A DNA stretch of 12,551 nt, taken from the NCBI GenBank assembly GCA_004151065.3, contig NWUY0300103117.1:10544-23094 (forward strand), in the 5' to 3' direction. Shown one piece after another: positions 9,211 to 12,551 of this stretch; the stretch's first letter is position 1; each line of letters opens with the position of its first letter. The stretch comes from Larix sibirica. Its lineage: Eukaryota; Streptophyta; Pinopsida; Pinales; Pinaceae. A program made the translations under genes and the position numbers. The notes beneath the pieces are model-generated. The model ran no database searches. It was not told the DNA's origin and saw only the letters and a list, made by a program, of their open reading frames with translations.

Positions 9211-10116
9211 TTAACCCGCAGGACCAGACCCATCAGCATTGTTGACGACTGGTGGCTTCTCCTTCTCCGACGAAGTGTCGCTGAGAATTATAACTTTCGG
9301 GTTGGAGACCACTTTAGGTTTCGTCAGGAAGGAGATTCCCATGTAAGCCGCCATAGCATCAAGCTTCATGTGCATGAAACTGGTGTCCTCAGCATGATCA
9401 TAGCACCGTTCTTCCAACTTTTGAAACCTCTCAGAACCCGTCAGAACATCCACCCGCACTTCCAGAGTCTGAGCAATAAGCGTTTTAGTCACCCAAAACA
9501 TAACCATAGCTCGATTGTACAGAGCCATCCTGCCCCGAGTATTACCAGGGTCCTGGATCCAATCATCCATAGCCACCACCTCTAACGGTATCTCTTGCTC
9601 CATGATGCTACGCCACAGGTTCGTCTCAAGATACTCTTATTCGCGTTGTAACTCCCGAGGAAACAAACGGTGGAAGAAAACCACAGTGGCTGTAGGAATC
9701 CATTGATCTCTGCTCGGCTCACCCTGGGCCCAATTCCCCCTTCTCTCATTGCTTGACTCCCCCTAGATAGGATGGCCCCGTCCAACAGGTCTCCCACGAG
9801 GAGGCATTCTCACTTCTTCGACACTCACAGTACCCACCCGAAGACTTAACACAGATAGCACCAGAAAGGCAAGAGCTTTACCAGCACTACAATAGAGATG
9901 TCTGTTTCTAACCAGGGTAATGGAATTTAAAGGGATGAACCCACTATTTGCCATTAAACCAGCCATAACGAGCCTATCTCTGTAATAACTCTCTTCATCC
10001 TTGTCTTTCACCATCTTTTCAGAATCCTTACTAATTATACACAGCCTGAGTGTGAAAGGTCGAGAGACCATCATTGTCTCACACTCCAGATCTCCGGAAA
10101 TGATTGTCATTGACAC
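9211..10116 (-). pseudogene. LINE-B ORF3: unrecognised ~300-codon frame downstream of RNase H
   Basis: A single phase runs from Met 10116 to the TAA at 9211-9213, about 301 codons, interrupted only by TAG at 9763-9765 and TAA at 9637-9639. Random DNA would give about 14 stops over this length. I do not recognise a domain. The first third contains ESYYRDRLVMAGLMANSGFI and a hydrophobic stretch ALAFLVLSVLSL, then the basic RG-rich MPPRGRPVGRGH. The middle has RDQWIPTATVVFFHRLFPRE. The last part reads MDDWIQDPGNTRGRMALYNR, then a possible helical segment (GSERFQKLEERCYDHAEDTS), and ends in an acidic/Ser-rich tail near VIILSDTSSEKEKPP. It lies inside the target-site duplication and before the poly(A), so it moved with the LINE. 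It could be a true third ORF of this LINE family or host sequence carried by 3' transduction. Confidence 0.6.
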
Positions 10117-10143
10117 TGAATTAAGAAAATAGGATCAGGCGAA

Positions 10144-11379
10144 TTAACTATTCCTTTGATTAACGGTAAGCCCCCTGTCCACTCCACAATGTGGAGTACT
10201 CTTGTTATTTATCACATCATCCTGCTTGACATGTATAACGCCAGATGGGAGATCCATAGCACATCTTTCTGCGTCAATGATTTGAAGGCACTTAATACGG
10301 TACGTGACCAGGGGCATGTCAAGGGCCTCACCTTCCCATCCAACTCCCTAACAGGTAGTGCCTTGATTTGCAAGGAAGTCAGCCAAACCGTTAGCACTCT
10401 GACGGACATGGTGGAAGGTGACAGAGTTCATCATTGCAATGATTTCTCCCAGATAGTGTAGACACCAGGAAAGCCTCCACGATGGTGCCAGCTTGGTTGC
10501 GCGGGACCCATTACACAGATTAGTCGCGAGATGGATAATAAGCTTGGAGTCACCCTCCACATAAAGGCATGTATAACCACATCGCCCAGCAATGCAAAGT
10601 CCCTACAGCATGGCTTCACACTTCACCACGTTGTTAGTCTCCCTTCCCAGAGATCCATAGTAGCTATCCATCACCCATCCCTAGTCACCGCGAAAGACTC
10701 CGCCATAACTTGCTATGCCCGGGTTCCCTTTAGATGCCCCATCGAAATTCATCTTGAGACAACTTGTCATGGGAGGAGACCAAACCACAGGACTGTCAAG
10801 AGAGTTCGGGCAACGAAGAAGGCTACCGATATGACTTGGGAGTGTCCAGATTCCCCAAGTATGTAAAATATTCATCTCATTAGCAGGAATAATCATGTCT
10901 TGTTCCATCCACGAAGTTAAATGAAGATTTTCAATGATACCTCTCTGAATATTAACCCACACCAGCTTGCAGGTCTGTTGTTTACTCGTGAATATATGTT
11001 TATTACGTTATTTCCAAACCTCCCATAAGAGAAGCCCGGGGTAAAGATGCCATATCCTATTCAGAAGTCTGCCTTGGAAGGGATCATCCCGCCATCATTT
11101 GAATGAGGCCATAGGGTCTATCTTAACTTTATCTGTCAAATGAAAGACCATAGCTCCTTCATCCCATAAGGCCGAGGTGAAGCTACAACCATCAAGGAGA
11201 TGGGCGATTATTTCACCATAAACTCCACATAGAACACAAAATGAAGGTCCCTGAAAACCCCTTTTAATGATATTATCCCAGGTAAGAATTCTCTCTTTCA
11301 ACAACAGCCATAGGAACAAAGTAATTTTGAGCCATATTTTAGTTCCCAGAGACACTTCCATTCCCATCCCGCTGGATGT
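10144..11379 (-). pseudogene. LINE-B ORF2 tail: zf-RVT and RNase H domains, broken by stops only
   Basis: One phase runs from the truncation point to TAA 10144-10146 without a frameshift. The zf-RVT zinc finger is intact: FCVLC (Cys codons 11236-11238 and 11227-11229), then HLLDGC (His 11200-11202, Cys 11185-11187), after LFLWLLLKERILTWDN. RNase H follows, which would degrade the RNA strand of the RNA-DNA hybrid. All four expected acidic residues are present: Asp of NFDGASKGNPG (10741-10743), Glu of CEAML (10615-10617), Asp of EGDSK (10549-10551) and Asp of NGLADFLAN (10378-10380). Stops lie at 11095, 11008, 10681, 10603 and 10348 (lower coordinate of each). A further 67 open codons follow the 10348 stop, so the native C-terminus probably extends to 10144. 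This end is less broken than LINE-A. Confidence 0.9.
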
Positions 11380-11394
11380 CCTCATTATTAATAT
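11380..11394. repeat. Target-site duplication of LINE-B, right copy
   Basis: CCTCATTATTAATAT matches 8808-8822 exactly and is followed by a run of A (11395-11402), the T-rich strand expected at an L1-type nick. Confidence 0.93.
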
Positions 11395-11955
11395 AAAAAA
11401 AACAAGATTATATTAATTAAATCAAAGAAAAAAAAATCCTCTAATTTGGTATGATGATAACACCTTTAAATAGGTGCATATTACAAGGACTAGAACTACA
11501 ATGTCAATAAAATAATGATGGGTGGTTGTTTTTACAACTTTCAAATCAAATGTATAAATGATGAACTTTGGTATTGGAAAAAAAACATATTCATTTTCAA
11601 TACTTTAGTTATCTTGATTATTCTTTATAGTTGTGAAGTTTGGACCTACAATGTCCCTTTTAATACATGGAAAAAGATTAAGGAAATACAAAAATGCTTC
11701 ATAATCTATAAGTTTAAAATTAAATGCAACATTCCTTAACCTCTTGTCTTTATTAAAGTTGGATGTTTTCTCATGGAGTCTAAATCCATGATTAGATATT
11801 TATATTATAAACAAAAATTGCTCGAGTTGAGTGAAGATAAACTCCCTATTATTGCATCTAGTATGACTAGTAGCCATTATAGGCTTAAACAATTAAGGAA
11901 GAGACTCCTAGACATGACTTATCTATTGAAAAATAAAAGTACAAAATCAAATTGA
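11383..11955 (+). mobile_element. Non-LTR RT relic, copy 2 (RT C-terminal region)
   Basis: Frames at 11515-11739 and 11773-11955 read like the region after the RT catalytic core in a second non-LTR family: FNTLVILIILYSCEVWTYNV, W..IKEIQKCFI..K.KCNIP, then MESKSMIRYLYYKQKL and LPIIASSMTSSHYRLKQLRK. These recall family blocks such as LVTPVLLYGCEVW, W..IEQIQKRFI and IESMAMTRYL..KNKL. The two pieces are split by a stop and a frame change near 11740-11775. It is a fragment with no catalytic motifs and no 3' end. The left limit coincides with the LINE-B insertion site, so the original element may have continued to the left of 8808. Confidence 0.65.
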
Positions 11956-12016
11956 CATTATTAAATATTACATCTCTATGATGTTTAATGAGAAGGTATA
12001 TAGGGACAACTGCATA

Positions 12017-12436
12017 TGTTGGACATGTGTTATACTCTTTGTAGGTTCCCTAAGCAAACAAGGCCTAGGGGGGGCGTGAGAGACCAATATTTTGGGGTGG
12101 AGCTCTCAAAAGAAAAGGTTTGGTTCATATTTTGGTCTACTTTGAACTTTTTCATGCATTGAAAACTAATTTTGATTAAGGAATTAGGTTTGTAATCTAA
12201 TGTGAATCTAATTTTACGTTAATAGATTAGGGTTTTGGATGCCATAATATTGTATTGCAAACAAAAAAAGGTAATGCGATGACATAGAGTGGATAAAGTA
12301 TTAGGAATGCTAGTTTTCCTGGTTTTGGGTTTCCAAAGTAAATTTATGTGTATTGTGTGTGTGGACCATTGTTTATTTTTTTGTTTTAGATTCTATCTGG
12401 TATTGATTTTCTTACATAGGTTTATCAAACTCTTCA
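12017..12436 (+). mobile_element. Probable 5' LTR of an LTR retrotransposon entering from the right edge
   Basis: The right limit is set by a TCTTCA end two bases before a tRNA-Met-type primer-binding site. The left limit (TGTTGGACATG at 12017) is a guess: it is the nearest TGTTGG-type start that gives a plausible LTR length of about 420 bp. The interval is AT-rich and noncoding, with T-rich runs late in it as often seen in LTRs. The second LTR would lie outside the window, so the LTR cannot be verified here. No gag or pol is visible in the remaining 100 bp. Confidence 0.5.
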
Positions 12437-12438
12437 TT

Positions 12439-12450
12439 AGGTATCAGAGC
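12439..12450 (+). promoter_or_regulatory. Primer-binding site, initiator tRNA-Met type
   Basis: AGGTATCAGAGC matches the plant LTR-retrotransposon primer-binding site TGGTATCAGAGC at 11 of 12 positions, the mismatch being the first base. It is the site at which tRNA-Met would prime minus-strand synthesis. The sequence continues with AAGGTTAGTGG, as expected for a leader before gag. Confidence 0.75.
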
Positions 12451-12551
12451 AAGGTTAGTGGCATCAAGGGGATTCCTTTGTTGCTAGGGTTTAACTCATC
12501 CTATAAAGAGAAAGGGTAGCTTGGGTCTGCGGTAAACTTGTGTTGGAGTGT

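Larger units (their letters stand above)
8823..11379 (-). mobile_element. LINE-B: 5'-truncated L1-type LINE with intact insertion signature
   Basis: The insertion is bounded by a perfect 15-bp direct repeat and ends, on the minus strand, in a run of 9 or 10 A (8822-8831 on the plus strand is T). Its 5' end at 11379 starts inside ORF2, just before the zf-RVT domain, as expected for incomplete reverse transcription. The target read in element orientation is TTTTTTTT/ATATTAATAATGAGG, which fits the T-rich/A preference of L1-type endonucleases. The content in order is the ORF2 tail (11379-10144), a second reading frame ORF3 (10116-9211), and a 3' untranslated region of about 390 bp (9210-8823). 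It landed at the edge of the RT relic at 11383. Base composition is visibly more GC-rich than the flanks. Confidence 0.93.

Noticed and set aside
3165-11379. LINE-A and LINE-B as two halves of one broken element, since their domain content is complementary
   Set aside because: On the minus strand the tail part comes before the head part, and LINE-B has its own perfect target-site duplication and poly(A), so it is a separate insertion.

Overview
This window looks like plant nuclear DNA made almost entirely of decayed retrotransposons and one gene relic. It holds no intact protein-coding gene. The plant assignment rests on four things seen in the sequence. Two L1-type LINEs have the plant layout: a DUF4283-like ORF1, then endonuclease (EN), reverse transcriptase (RT), zf-RVT zinc finger and RNase H. 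An intron-containing beta-galactosidase (GH35) relic has plant-type motifs. An LTR-retrotransposon primer-binding site matches the initiator-Met tRNA type. The intergenic DNA is AT-rich. The style of the LINEs recalls gymnosperms (conifers), but that is an impression from memory, not a proof.

Layout from left to right. 1-394 is AT-rich DNA with no gene. 395-835 is a roughly 21-bp minisatellite with a longer-period spacer pattern. 1001-1920 (minus) is a beta-galactosidase pseudogene that keeps recognisable exon/intron borders. 1921-3095 is AT-rich and holds one exon-like block with clean AG/GT borders (2445-2553, minus) and a TATA-containing palindrome. 3165-7430 (minus) is LINE-A, with ORF1 and ORF2 up to the RT thumb region. 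It is broken by stop codons, about three frameshifts and loss of both RT catalytic motifs. 7431-7998 (plus) is a relic of the C-terminal part of a different non-LTR RT. 7999-8807 is unassigned AT-rich DNA with a 44-bp tandem duplication.

8823-11379 (minus) is LINE-B, a 5'-truncated insertion with a poly(A) tract and a perfect 15-bp target-site duplication (8808-8822 and 11380-11394). It contains the zf-RVT and RNase H domains and then, unexpectedly, a further coding-like frame of about 300 codons (ORF3) before the poly(A). 11383-11955 (plus) is a second copy of the RT relic seen at 7431-7998. 12017-12436 is a probable 5' LTR followed by a tRNA-Met primer-binding site, so another LTR retrotransposon enters from the right edge.

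The parts do not form a working pathway; the window is a nested graveyard of transposons. The most interesting items are ORF3 of LINE-B, the GH35 relic, the two similar RT relics that each begin next to the 5' end of a LINE, and the minisatellite.
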